Positions 1 through 8,617 of a stretch of 12,322 nucleotides of DNA are shown piece after piece. Both the position numbers and the translations under genes were made by a program. Under the pieces are notes generated by a model. It ran no database searches, was not told the DNA's origin, and saw only the letters and a program-made list of their open reading frames with translations. How positions within the stretch are numbered: the stretch's first letter is position 1; each line of letters begins with the position of its first letter. Source of the stretch: Larix sibirica. Its lineage: Eukaryota > Streptophyta > Pinopsida > Pinales > Pinaceae. The stretch covers positions 1-12,322 of the forward strand of contig NWUY0300065488.1 of assembly GCA_004151065.3 (NCBI GenBank). The letters are read 5' to 3'.

Positions 1-1990
1 GAGGCTCTTTTGTGCCTGCAAGTGCTCTGGGAGTCGAGGAAGAGCCCACGCCTGCCAATTCCTAGAAGGATCCCAAGCTGAGATGTCACCAAGCTTAACA
101 AAGCCGTGTTGAGTAAGCCACGACCGAAGCTCTTTGATTTAAGCAGAGGAGACGAGGGGAGGATGGCCCAAGATGCTATCATCCCCAAGCTGTTTTTTGA
201 TCCTATTTCCAGGGACAAGATATAACAGAGATTGAAAAAAACCCAGCCCTTGTCGACAAAGATTCCAAATCATCTTACCTTTAGGAATGTTTTCTGCCTG
301 TAGATTCTTTAAAGAGACTCCATCGAGGTATTTTTTCCTCAATACTTGACTAACAAGATGCTTACAATTTGAGTAAATTTTCTAGAGTATTTTTCCTCCT
401 AATGCAAGGTTGGCCAATCTAGGATATCTTACCTGTAATCCTCCTTCCATCAGAGGATGCTTGACAATGTCCCAGTTAACTAAGTGGAACTTTCTTTCAT
501 TGCCTTTGCCTCCTCTCCACAAAAAATCCCGAATCAATTTAGAAATCTAAACTATGATCCATTTAGGTGCCAAGAGGAAGGAGGCCTGATATATTGGATA
601 GGAGAATAGGACTGATTTTATCAGGGTGAGTTTTCCAGCATTGGTAAGCCACTGACCTTCCCAAGCTGCTATTTTGGACTTGATCTTGATGAGAATTCCA
701 AGCCAAAGGGAGGCCTTGTTGGCTCCCAGACTAAGAGGAAGGCCAAGATAAGTGATTTTTTCCCAAGTAGCAGAGCTCGTGAACCCCAAGAATCGGGCAA
801 TTCGAAGTATTGATTGTTGGTTCATGTTCCATCCAAACACTGCGCTTTTCCTTTTATTTACCAGCGCTCTAGAGATATTGCGGAAATTTCATTGTAAACC
901 TTTGTTATTTTTATGGAGGCTCCTCCCAGCAGAAGAGAATCATCCGCCAAAAAGGCATGATTGATGGGTTCCAGACCCTTCATCCGCTTGATGCCCGGGG
1001 CATTCCCAACTTGCTTTTCTACAATTAGCTTTCTACTTAGTGAATCTGCCATGAGGATATACAGAAAAGGGGAAAGGGGGCAGCCTTGCCTTAATCCCCT
1101 TGTGTCTTGGAAGTAATTAGTCGGCCTACCATTGACTAATGGAGCTATCCAAGGGTTTTCAATACAAGCTTTAATCAAATTAACAAATTCAATGCTAAAG
1201 CCAAAAGCAAGGAGAACTTTGAACATGAAGGAGAGTTTTACTTGGTCAAAGGCATTTGCCATGTCTATCTTGATGAGCATCCCTTGCTCCTTTTGCTGGT
1301 GACTGGAGTGCAAAGCTTCCTGAACTATGATTACATTGTCCAAGATGTGCCTCCCTTTGACAAAACCACTTTGAAAGGGAGAGATGAGTTTCTCTAACAG
1401 AGGCTTGATCCTGTTTTCCAAAAGTTTGGAGAGGATTTTGTATGATGCATTGCAAAGTGAGATATGCCTGAATCGATCAAAAGAACCCGGATTGATCTCT
1501 TTAGGGATTAAAGCGAGAAAGGTGGAATTAGTACTGCCTCCCACTTTAGCATTTTGCTGAAATGCTTTAATCATTCTCAGCAGATTTTCCTTGATGATTG
1601 TCCAACAGATTCTATAAAAGTGAATTGAGAAGCCATCGCGCCCTGGAGCTTTGTCTGGCTCCATGGACCAGATTACATTGCTGATTTCTTCCTCTGTGTA
1701 TGGCTTCATGAGACTTAGATTGCCCTCTTTGCTGACGAGAGAGGGGATGTGTGAAAGGAAATCAGAGGTGACTTCCTCACTGCCTGTCCCTTCTTCATTA
1801 AAAAGTTTCTGAAAATGTAGTTCTGTTGCCACTTTAATATGCTCATAACCTTTAAAGATAGTCCCTTATGCTGAGATTATTTCAGAGATGTGGTTCCGAG
1901 ATAGGCAAGATATGAATTGCCGGTGAAAAAAGGAAGTGTTTCGGTCCTCGTCTTTCAGCCACAAGCCTCGGGACTTAAGTCTCCAACACT
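1..1990 (-). pseudogene. LINE ORF2 reverse transcriptase pseudogene (partial)
   Basis: This ORF2 would encode the enzyme that copies LINE RNA at a nicked target. The upstream linker reads LKSRGLWLKDEDRNTSFFH, the plant LINE motif before the RT. Then come EEEISNVIWSMEPDKAPGRD (about 1700-1640), RHISLCNASYKI, FQSGFVKGRHILDN, KIDMANAFDQV, RGLRQGCPLSPFLY (about 1115-1075) and the catalytic box FLADDSLLL (YADD type, about 953-925). The frame then shifts at about 880, and the thumb and C-terminal region continue as FGWNMNQQSILRIARFLGF, KLIRDFLWRGGKGN and LVNWDIVKHPLMEGG to the left edge. Breaks on the minus strand: TAA at 1866-1868, the shift near 880, TAG at 547-549, TAG at 382-384 where tryptophan (TGG) is expected, and TAA at 139-141. 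It cannot make a working protein. Family assignment is firm. The clade (L1/RTE-like) is inferred. Confidence 0.88.
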
Positions 1991-1998
1991 TTTCCTAA
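1..1998 (-). mobile_element. LINE (non-LTR retrotransposon) fragment, 5'-truncated, decayed
   Basis: Reading leftwards on the minus strand, protein similarity to plant L1-type LINE ORF2 is continuous from about 1998 to the window edge. It passes from the segment between endonuclease and reverse transcriptase, through the reverse transcriptase, to the C-terminal region. The endonuclease and ORF1 are missing, which fits the usual 5' truncation of LINE copies. The 3' end, poly-A tail and target-site duplication lie outside the window. At the truncated end the sequence joins a gypsy-type protein-coding remnant on the same strand, so the LINE probably inserted into that element. The exact junction is within about 1990-2005 and cannot be fixed without the other side. 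Confidence 0.88.
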
Positions 1999-2002
1999 TA
2001 AT

Positions 2003-2354
2003 AATGCCAAGGCTTATTATTAACATTATCCACATAATTTACATTATGTATAATATTCACAGGATGGGGTGGAGCTTCAACAAAATCACAGTGTGAAATT
2101 TCTTATTTCTTACCTAAATATGCAAATGCTGACTTTTCAGTAGGAAAAGTCCCCAAATCTGAGTCAAAACCATAATTCCCTAAAATAAAGTAATTAAACA
2201 TTACTGTTCATTGGGAGCATTTAACTTAGTCACCGTATATTTCATGTACCTCTCTCTATCAATCTTGATTTGATTTGGTCTCCCATTTTTGGGCAACCAC
2301 AGATGAGACCAGTCAGTTGAGAAATAACCTTTTAAATACTACGGCCAATCACGA
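2003..2354 (-). pseudogene. Gypsy polyprotein segment downstream of protease (decayed)
   Basis: Directly after the protease stop the reading resumes in another frame as YSRDWP, then YLKGYFSTDWSHLWLPKNGR and IDRERYMKYTVTKLNAPNEQ. In related plant gypsy proteins this is the stretch just after the protease (usually written SRDWS...GYFATDWSHLWLP). After another shift it continues as NYGFDSDLGTFPTEKSAF and, past a TAA, HCDFVEAPPHPVNIIHNVNY, ending in KPWHYY next to the LINE. The last motif could be the start of an RNase H-like domain (W.LYFDG type), but only the first residues remain, so this is a guess. Stops include the TAG after SRDWP and the TAA after NEQ. Confidence 0.6.
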
Positions 2355-3187
2355 CTATAACAACCCATATACATCAGGTATATCCACCACCACCATATCA
2401 ATAACTTGGAAAATTTGTGGATTGACAACCATCCTAATTATTACTCTTTTTAATATCCCTAGGATTCTCTCATTTGAATGGTCGAGTTGACTAATTTGAG
2501 TTTCACACGGTGTGAGTTCAGCGTTGAGATTTTTACATACCAAGTAAGGCATGACATTTGATGAGGCTCCATAATCGACCATGCAATTTTGGACGCTGCG
2601 GTTAAAGATTTCAAACATTAATAGGAAGGGAGGAGTACTAGATTTGGAATTTTTCCTTATTAATGTACTCCTATTTGCTGCTGATTTTTTGTTGCTATCC
2701 GAGTTAGCAGAAATTTTATTGGTACTGGGATTATAATTAATTACAGCAGGAGTAGAGATCTGATTTTTATTTGAAATGTTGCTGGTTTGAGCTATCAGAT
2801 TGGAAATAATTGGACCTCCAGGGATAGGATAGTTTTTTAATAATTCAAACATGTTGATATTTGCCCGTTGTTTTTTGAAGTCCTCAATTATATCATACTG
2901 TAGGTCCAAGTTTTGAGTAATAACATGTTGATTTATAGAGAGAGGATTATTCCTAGGAGCGGGTGGAGCTTGCTAAACTGCAGGTCCCTTGCTCCTTGTG
3001 TTATAGGTATGTCATGATTCACAAAAACCGATTGATTATCGGGTTCAATCCCTTTAAGTGAACTGTCCCAAAAATGGTAGTTAAATGGAAAAGGGTCTTT
3101 CTGAGTGTCTTCTTTAGTTTCAGGTTTTCCCTCCTCTTCACACCCTTCAAATTCTTGATTAGGTGGAGATTCAGGTAAGGAATACAT
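2355..3187 (-). pseudogene. Gypsy aspartic protease region pseudogene
   Basis: The protease would cut the Gag-Pol polyprotein. The piece from 3187 in one frame is acidic and linker-like (ESPPNQEFEGCEEEGKPETK). Near 2973 the frame shifts, after which QAPPAPRNNPLSINQHVITQ runs into YDIIEDFKKQRANINMFELL (about 2895-2840). The protease core follows: a FLLMFEIFNRSVQNCMVD lead-in, then MVDYGASSNVMPYLVCKNLN (about 2585-2530), then QVIDMVVVDIPDVYGLL at the end. The catalytic loop is normally D-S/T-G-A. Here the aspartate is kept but serine is replaced by tyrosine (DYGA), which should abolish or alter activity. TAG at 2355-2357 ends the frame where the family continues with SRDW. Confidence 0.78.
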
Positions 3188-3335
3188 ATCTTTGATAGTA
3201 TTAAAAAATTCTTCGTTGATTGAAATATCAAGGGGGGGGCTTTCCCCAGTATTAGGGGAGGTGTATTTCCTATATGGAGTCTTAAATTCCCCCTATTAGA
3301 GGGACCTTCCCCATTATTCTTCTTTAAGCCAATCA
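3188..3335 (-). pseudogene. Gag-to-protease linker with several frameshifts
   Basis: The gag C-terminus runs across three frames here. Near 3375 the frame shifts, so QEAVRALTNEMIGLKKNNGE is read through what is a stop (TGA at 3333-3335) in the gag frame. A second shift near 3290 gives PYRKYTSPNTGESPP. A third falls at a run of eight G (3232-3239 on the plus strand), after which LDISINEEFFNTIKDMYSL joins the acidic linker. The reading was assembled by eye by following plausible protein across frames. Homopolymer slippage explains the third shift well. Confidence 0.6.
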
Positions 3336-4607
3336 TTTCGTTTGTAAGAGCCCTAACTGCTTCTTGTAATTTTCTACGTCGAATGCTTGAGTATCCTTTT
3401 TATCAGAATTTGACTTAGGCACAGATTCAATTTTCCTTCTATAAGGATTATCAATTTTACCATTGTTTTCAGGTTCAAAGGCCATTGAATTTTTTTCAAC
3501 TTTTATTGCTTCCTCAAAGGTTTCTACTAAGGTAGTTTTACCAACTTGCTTAACAAACATGCCAAGATATCTAGGAAGGGATGAGGCATAATTTTCTATG
3601 ATGATATCCTCTGGGGGTTCAGATGCAACTGGTATTTTATTTTTTAGTGTGAGGAAATGTTGATTGAAATCCTTGCTACACTCTTTGCTCTCCATTTTGG
3701 TTTGGGCTAACTCTAGAGCTAAAACAACGAGAGTTTTGTCCTCACCAAATTTGTCCATAAAATCTTGAATGAAATCTGTCCAATTAGTGATGGATCCATG
3801 AGTAGGAGAAAAATACCATATTGATGCTTTTCCTTCGAAAGTGAAGGGAAACAAACGACATACAACGTCTTCATGCTTTCCGTTCATGGTCTGAACAACC
3901 AGGATGAACTTATTGATATGATTTTCAGCAGGTTCTTTATTGTATGGATCGAATTTAGGTAGAAGCCTATCAAGGTGTTTGCGTAGATTGTGCTGAAGCT
4001 CGGGTACTGAAACAACACCCCATATTAGCCATGACATATGGTTATTTGGGTTTCCTCCTTTGGCCCCAACCATGTCTTGATTAGATTTAGAATCTGATGA
4101 GTGTTCGTTGTCAGAATTACTAGGACTAGTGGAAGATGACTAAGGGGGTGATGGAGGTTGATTGGATCCACCTGAAGCTAATAATCGTCATGAAGTATTG
4201 GTATTGATTGATCATATAAGAAGGTTATTAAGAAGATACTCGGGAGTACCTACCACATGCTCTACAAGCTCTTCAACGATCCGAGCTATAATTAAACTAG
4301 TTGGATGATGGGACCTGCCAGGCAAGCTGAAGTCTCCAGGAGGAATATCTGTTTGGAGAGAATATGCTCTGGTCAAAATGCATCGGGATTCTTCTAGATC
4401 TTGGTCTATTTATTTAGGGGTAAAGGGTGGGTTGGTGGTATCTCGTTCAATAATGACCCTAATTGTGTTAAAGAAAGGTGTTGAAGTGGACTCGATTTGA
4501 GAAGTCAAGACTAGACTTGACACATCTTGGGAAAATTGAATTTTAAAATTACTAAGAGTTGAGCTATGTTGATTGTTCGTAGGATTTTTGTTTAATTGGT
4601 CATCCAT
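3333..4607 (-). pseudogene. Gypsy gag pseudogene
   Basis: This would encode the Gag capsid protein that packages element RNA. The frame starts at ATG 4607 (MDDQLNKNPTNNQ), 17 bases after the primer binding site, the expected place. It stays in one frame for about 425 codons, with stops at TAA 4410-4412, TGA 4212-4214, TGA 4188-4190 and TAG 4140-4142. The uninterrupted part from 4073 has a typical plant retrotransposon gag core: DRLLPKFDPYNKEPAENHIN, VVCRLFPFTFEGKASIWYFS, ITNWTDFIQDFMDKFGEDKT, FNQHFLTLKNKIP and YASSLPRYLGMFVKQ, then a charged tail (about 3530-3370). A proline/serine-rich stretch precedes the core. The zinc knuckle (CCHC) is absent in what I read. The later internal ATG at 4073 is not the original start. 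Confidence 0.85.
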
Positions 4608-4623
4608 TAAAGTTTAAGTTCGG

Positions 4624-4641
4624 GCCCTCCTTCTAGCTCCA
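4624..4641 (-). promoter_or_regulatory. Primer binding site for tRNA-Asn
   Basis: The plus strand here matches the 3' end of plant tRNA-Asn(GUU) including CCA at 16 of 18 positions (from memory of that tRNA). Mismatches are at 4624 and 4638. On the element's strand this is TGGAGCTAGAAGGAGGG, where reverse transcription would be primed. It lies two bases inside the LTR end TG/CA and just before the gag start, which anchors the LTR boundary. Confidence 0.72.
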
Positions 4642-5447
4642 TCTGTTGGCTGGATATTCTATCAAGTGGCCAATTATGGAAAGATAACCCAAACATAATG
4701 CTTAAAACAATGTTCTATATGTTTAAATTAGCTACCTTTCACAGGATTAAGGATCTATTACCTTTGGGTATTTTCTCTCAAACAAAGAGTCTCGTTTTGT
4801 GTTGTTTTTATGTAACTAATTCCCTAATGCTAGAATTAAATGCTAAATATTTAATCTAAATAAACTTAGATTACTAACTATTCTTACCTACGAACAAAAT
4901 TTAGTAGTTGCTAAATTCTATCTATTTTAATCATCTAATTCTAACAATCTAACACACAGACTCTCTATCCTGGCCAGGAGCAAGTTGATCATTATGATGC
5001 TATTATGAGTTTGAATATAAGTGTTCAAGACATGAAAGAGCCTAGGAAAAATCACCAAGACTAAAAACATAATCTTTTAAAAGAAATGACAATTACATAG
5101 TTCATGAAATAATAACCCAAATTATCGTAAGTTGAAATGTGTAACCAGTAATTCAAAAATACAGAAATAACATAAATTATAGGTTTAGTAATCTTAGTAT
5201 CTAAATTAAAGATAAATATAATTCCAGAGAACGTTTATCCCAAATAAGCACTCAATCAAAATAATATAAACGCTAAATGATGTAAATCACATCACAATAA
5301 TGAAAATTATCAAAATATAACTTGAAGCATTATATTCAAACATAACCCCAAGGATCACCTATGTTTGAGTTTTAAAATGATCCATTCACGCACGACAACT
5401 AAGTATATATGTAGAACATAACTAAATGTAGAAGAAACAAACAAGAG

Positions 5448-5457
5448 TTTATATATA
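5448..5457 (-). promoter_or_regulatory. TATA-box-like sequence in the LTR
   Basis: TATATATAAA on the minus strand, about 300 bases inside the proposed LTR start. Its position and direction suit an LTR promoter driving gag. In such AT-rich DNA a chance match is quite possible. Confidence 0.35.
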
Positions 5458-5653
5458 TTTATGTTTGAAACAAAATCCAAAATAGTACCAGTGCCACACT
5501 ATTTGCAAAAGACCACCTTCGAATAAACTCAAAGTAGTGACTCTATTCACAATGGTTACACTTTGACCCCTCTAATATTTCTCCATACAAAGAAATCGAA
5601 CCCCTTTCTCATGACTAGACTTTCACTTATATAACCACTCCCTAGGACTAACC

Positions 5654-5726
5654 ATTGTAATGAGTCATTAAAACTAGTATAACAACATTGGCCCAAAATA
5701 GAACGCTTGAGTAGACTCATTACAAT
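5654..5726. repeat. 13-bp perfect inverted repeat in LTR U3
   Basis: ATTGTAATGAGTC at 5654-5666 is repeated as its exact reverse complement GACTCATTACAAT at 5714-5726, separated by 47 bases. The left copy extends into TGAGTCA, the GCN4-type bZIP site. The flanks do not match, so this is a defined pair rather than a decayed longer palindrome. A paired transcription-factor site in an LTR enhancer is one reading. Confidence 0.6.
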
Positions 5727-5757
5727 TCAGAATGCTAGCACTTGACAGTTGTCAACA

Positions 5758-6090
5758 TTCATTATGAGAATCATCCTCGTATTCATTTATTCCAGCGACA
5801 ACTTCAGATTGATGATTAAGAGTGGAACGATGGACTTACTGGACAATGCTAGGCATGCAAATAATTTATTAGAGTCTTTGTCACATCTGGGAATCAAGGA
5901 ACTGCTGCGAGCAAATGTAGGGAACACGAGCTTGAACAAAAATGAAGCCGAACCCATGAAGCACCAACTGGACCAAGCAATGAATCACTGTATTAACGCC
6001 CACATCATCATAGTGAATCTCACTATTATTCGAGCCATCCTTTGAAGCCAGAGCAATTTATGAATAATGGCAAAACCGATCATAATACCT
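5758..6090. other. Unresolved block with open frames on both strands
   Basis: Base composition is less AT-rich than its surroundings. A plus-strand frame at 5749-6045 is open for 98 codons (MDLLDNARHANNLLESLSHL... then MKHQLDQAMNHCINAHIII). A minus-strand frame is also open for about 55 codons (DGSNNSEIHYDDVGV... RVPYICSQQFLDSQM). A third plus-strand frame gives a histidine/serine-rich reading near 5990-6060. I recognise none of them and cannot tell which, if any, was coding. It may be part of another retroelement. Confidence 0.3.
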
Positions 6091-6103
6091 GTAGTGACAC
6101 AAA

Positions 6104-6199
6104 AATCAAAATAGGGATTTTGATTAATGATATTAATAATTTTCAAAATAAATAATATAATGTAAGGATGCCTACAAAATCTTTGATTTTGTAGGTATC
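6104..6199. repeat. Two adjacent hairpin-forming inverted repeats
   Basis: The first is AATCAAAAT (6104-6112), loop AGGG, ATTTTGATT (6117-6125), a perfect 9-bp stem. The second has 15-base arms at 6167-6181 and 6185-6199 (CCTACAAAATC pairing with GATTTTGTAGG) around a TTT loop, with one G:T pair. Both share the AAAATC/GATTTT core. They could be MITE debris or a small hairpin RNA source. No transcription signal is evident. Confidence 0.55.
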
Positions 6200-6266
6200 T
6201 TCATAATAGCAAACTTAATCAAAGACTAAGGAAAAATAATAAAGTCTTACCTGTAATGGCCGATGC

Positions 6267-7732
6267 TTATAAACCCTCTAGATCTTCAAGATAATCCAAA
6301 ATTGATCAAAACCGAGTATTAATAATTCCCATAAATAATTCCCTATGCATATGCTCGAGGGATACCTGGATAGGAGCGGCCCTTCTAGATTCAGTTAACT
6401 TAGAGAGTTTAAATATCTTAGTTTTGTTGAGTTTATTATGTTTGATCGGCCTCTTGTTTTTTATGAACGTGTTCCTAAGAGCCTTATATTCATCCTTTCC
6501 ACCCTTCATAGCAGTCCATTTATCAATCCAGGTAACCAATTCGGCCTAGAGGCTTGCAATCTCATCCTTCATGATTGCACTAATTGATTCCGCCTCTTTA
6601 AGTTCGGTTTCAAGTATTGGAATCCTTTGAACTTGAGTTTCTTTTATAGATTTCTCTCGGATTTCATCATTCTATTCTCGGGCTAGATTGTTTGCCTTAC
6701 GGGGATTTTGGTCTACTTCTTGATTAGATTGAATAGAATGAGCCACATCATGGGAATTTTTAGCTCTAGTCTTAGAGGTAAAATTATATAAGAACTTAGG
6801 GTCCATTTGATTAGTTAATCCCTATTTCTCTTAGTGTTTGTGGAATCGCTAAGTTCAATGATAGGGGAATTATCATCTTGTATATTTCTCCTAGCCAAGA
6901 GAGCAGCAGTCATACTTCTAATCGTTCTTCGAGTTGCCCTATCACCCATGGATTTACTAGTTTGACCTTCATGATCGGACCAACTAATAGTCTCTATGGA
7001 AAAATGAAAATCCAAGTTTTCATTTGCATTAGAGACTATGAGATTCTATGTTTCTAATTGAGTATCCACATTTTTAAACTGAGAGCACTGTTCATGAGAG
7101 GGTTTAACTGAGGAAAGCCCAATATTATCGGCCTCTAAGTCCTCATTTTGGTTTTCTGTAGTAGGGGTTCTATGCTTGCGTCAAGTTTTTGGTTTATGTT
7201 TGGGCCACTTTTGATTTACCCCAAAATTATTGCGGGTAAGGAATGTTTCCCAGTAATCACCAAGCCGAGACAACCTATGCAAGATGAGAATTTTCACTAA
7301 GCCACGATGGAATAAACTTCTCTCTCTATCGACAATATTGTTTTGAATTGAATATGCCATTTTTTGAAGACTATTGAGCAGATAGAAAGGCATATTAAGA
7401 GCCTTCCCTTTGAATACCAGTAATAACCTAAGATGGCAGTAATGAGTATGAGAAAAGCGTCCCTCACAAGTGACATACCTCATGATCAATTCAAGGTGAG
7501 CCCGCCATTGTTTCTTGATCACACGAGTAGGAAAACCATACTTGGGTTCGACTTCTTGATCATACTTGACCATGAATTGTTTCCAGGATTGATTCTTAAT
7601 ATGTTTCCCTTTAAACCATCTCTCACCATCCAAAGGTAATTGGGTTTCCTAAGAGATAAATTCTTCAGTCAAATGAAGATCAATATCACCAACTCGAGTG
7701 CTTTTTCCATCGAAGGATAGAGCAAACGCCAT
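6267..7732 (-). pseudogene. Retroelement-associated ORF of unknown function (broken)
   Basis: On the minus strand an ATG at 7732-7730 opens a frame (MAFALSFDGKSTRVGDID) of about 490 codons. It has no catalytic motif I can name. A recognisable core (about 7600-7250) reads YVTCEGRFSHTHYCHLRLLL, MPFYLLNSLQKM and SLFHRGLVKILILHRLS. It resembles unnamed proteins linked to LTR elements in gymnosperm genomes (recollection). The second half is charged (RATRRTIRSMTAALLARRN), then a helical, coiled-coil-like stretch (ILETELKEAESISAIMKDEI) and VTWIDKWTAMKGGKDEYKAL. Breaks: TAG 7649-7651, TGA 7181-7183, TAG 7046-7048, a frameshift near 6810, TAG 6672-6674, TAG 6546-6548 and TGA 6306-6308. The natural end is probably TAA 6267-6269. 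TGTTGCAG sits just before the ATG and ACAG/GTAAGA just after the end, so it may have been an exon. It could be an extra ORF of the same retroelement family as the gag. Confidence 0.65.
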
Positions 7733-7739
7733 CGCGACT

Positions 7740-8404
7740 GCAACATTGAAACCATAAAATTTACTAAAGGAAATCATAAATCACGATCATGCAAAAGCAT
7801 AACATATCAACACCTTGGATTAATACAACATGTCAAATCTTAGATCCACTGTTGATTGATTTCATAAATTTTAATAGATTACCATGCGAACTTTAAACCA
7901 TGAGTCGAGATTTAAAATTTTGTGTTAAATGTGACGTATGATATATATGATCATTAATCATCTTATCATGATAGTTTAAAAAAGAATCATGAGCCAAATA
8001 AAATATGAGGAAAATCCATAGGTAGGATAGATATTTATAAATAGACACATAAAGGTGCAGGGTCGGGGTGGCATCAAATTAATATTTGTCCCACACACCA
8101 TCATATAAAAACATTTTATCTATCCTTAAATTTGAATAAAACCTAAACAAGGTGATTTTGTGAAATGTCTGAAAAATTTAAGAGCTGCTAAATATTATAA
8201 ATGATCTTTGGCCAAATCAATTACAATAATAGATTAATTTCACACATTTGTATCAATAAGATTGATTCTTTGATTTAGCCAAACTTGAAGTATAGATTTT
8301 TAGGAGCTGCAAAATTTTAACATAGATTAATGATCATCCAATCATAGATAATTAACGTCTAAATAATTCACCAGAAAAATGATCAAACAGGTTCATGTTG
8401 TTGG
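7740..8404. other. AT-rich stretch without a gene
   Basis: No coding similarity is seen on either strand. Modest structure only: a 14-base inverted repeat with one mismatch (8207-8220 and 8270-8283, TTTGGCCAAATCAA type), two similar AGCTGC-containing tracts near 8180 and 8305, and a 13-bp AT-rich inverted pair (7947-7959 and 8325-8337). It may be the 5' leader or LTR of the element that carried the ORF at 7732-6267, but I found no primer binding site to support that. Confidence 0.4.
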
Positions 8405-8416
8405 CATCTGTTTCAA
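8405..8416. repeat. Target-site duplication, left copy
   Basis: CATCTGTTTCAA, identical to 8633-8644 and flanking the 216-bp insert. It adjoins the T7 (A7 on the minus strand) tail, as expected at the 3' end of a LINE-mobilised SINE. Confidence 0.8.
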
Positions 8417-8447
8417 TTTTTTTGTTAACAAGGTGAATCGACAACGC

Positions 8448-8493
8448 GCGGGTTTCGTACTCGCATGACACGGGGTCGATTCCTGCGGTTTCC
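8448..8493 (+). other. tRNA-like half inside the SINE, opposite strand
   Basis: A 5-bp stem GCGGG/CTCGC closes a 7-base loop TTTCGTA (8448-8464). U33 is in place and the anticodon would be TCG. A T-arm follows: GGGGTCGATTCC at 8472-8483 matches the B-box consensus except for one base, and TTTCCA follows. The 5' acceptor and D arm are not recognisable, so it is not a functional tRNA. Confidence 0.45.
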
Positions 8494-8551
8494 ACTATAA
8501 ACATCGGGCGCGAAAAACTGGGGCGTAACCTAGACGACCTCCTTTACGATC

Positions 8552-8617
8552 GACTTGAACCTGCGACTTGCTTAACAACCTGTACGCCTTAACAAACAAA
8601 CAGTTTCCAACAGGCCA
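8552..8617 (-). promoter_or_regulatory. Internal Pol III promoter (A and B boxes) of the SINE
   Basis: The A box TGGCCTGTTGG lies at 8617-8607 (consensus TGGCNNAGTGG) and the B box GGTTCAAGTC at 8561-8552 (consensus GGTTCRANNC), both on the minus strand near the 5' end of the insert. These would bind TFIIIC. Confidence 0.65.

Larger units (their letters stand above)
2003..5757 (-). mobile_element. Ty3/gypsy-like LTR retrotransposon, 5' part (LTR, PBS, gag, protease)
   Basis: On the minus strand the order is candidate 5' LTR, primer binding site, gag, linker, aspartic protease and a further polyprotein segment, all colinear as in an LTR retrotransposon. Reverse transcriptase, classical RNase H, integrase and the 3' LTR are not visible. 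They would lie beyond the LINE insertion, outside the window. The gag and protease carry at least four stops and several frameshifts, so the copy is old and not autonomous. Assignment to Ty3/gypsy rests on the gag fold type and the protease-region wording, recalled from plant elements. The upstream boundary depends on the LTR call, which is less certain. Confidence 0.75.
4644..5757 (-). repeat. Candidate 5' long terminal repeat (1,114 bp)
   Basis: The gag-proximal end is well supported: on the element's strand it ends in CCAACA two bases before the primer binding site. For the distal end I propose TGTTGACAACTG at 5757, giving matching TGTTG...CAACA termini. No second LTR is in the window, so this end is provisional. 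The interior is AT-rich and non-coding, with a TATA-like run at 5457-5448 and a 13-bp inverted repeat at 5654-5726 in what would be U3. No clear polypurine tract lies just outside 5757, which fits a 5' rather than a 3' LTR. Confidence 0.5.

Noticed and set aside
752-964. Plus-strand open frame of 70 codons
   Set aside because: Antisense to the LINE reverse transcriptase, where the minus-strand protein is clear.
1246-1455. Minus-strand 69-codon frame inside the LINE
   Set aside because: Shadow of the RT frame with no sensible protein.
2275-2490. Plus-strand 71-codon frame
   Set aside because: Antisense to the protease and post-protease segment.
7433-7639. Plus-strand 68-codon frame
   Set aside because: Antisense to the clearly protein-like minus-strand ORF.
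7947-8337. 13-bp inverted pair ATGATCATTAATC (7947-7959, 8325-8337) as element ends
   Set aside because: AT-rich, self-complementary-type sequence likely by chance; no flanking duplication found.
8440-8500. Genuine tRNA-Arg gene (anticodon TCG)
   Set aside because: Anticodon and T arms are present but the 5' acceptor and D arm do not form, and it lies inside the SINE.
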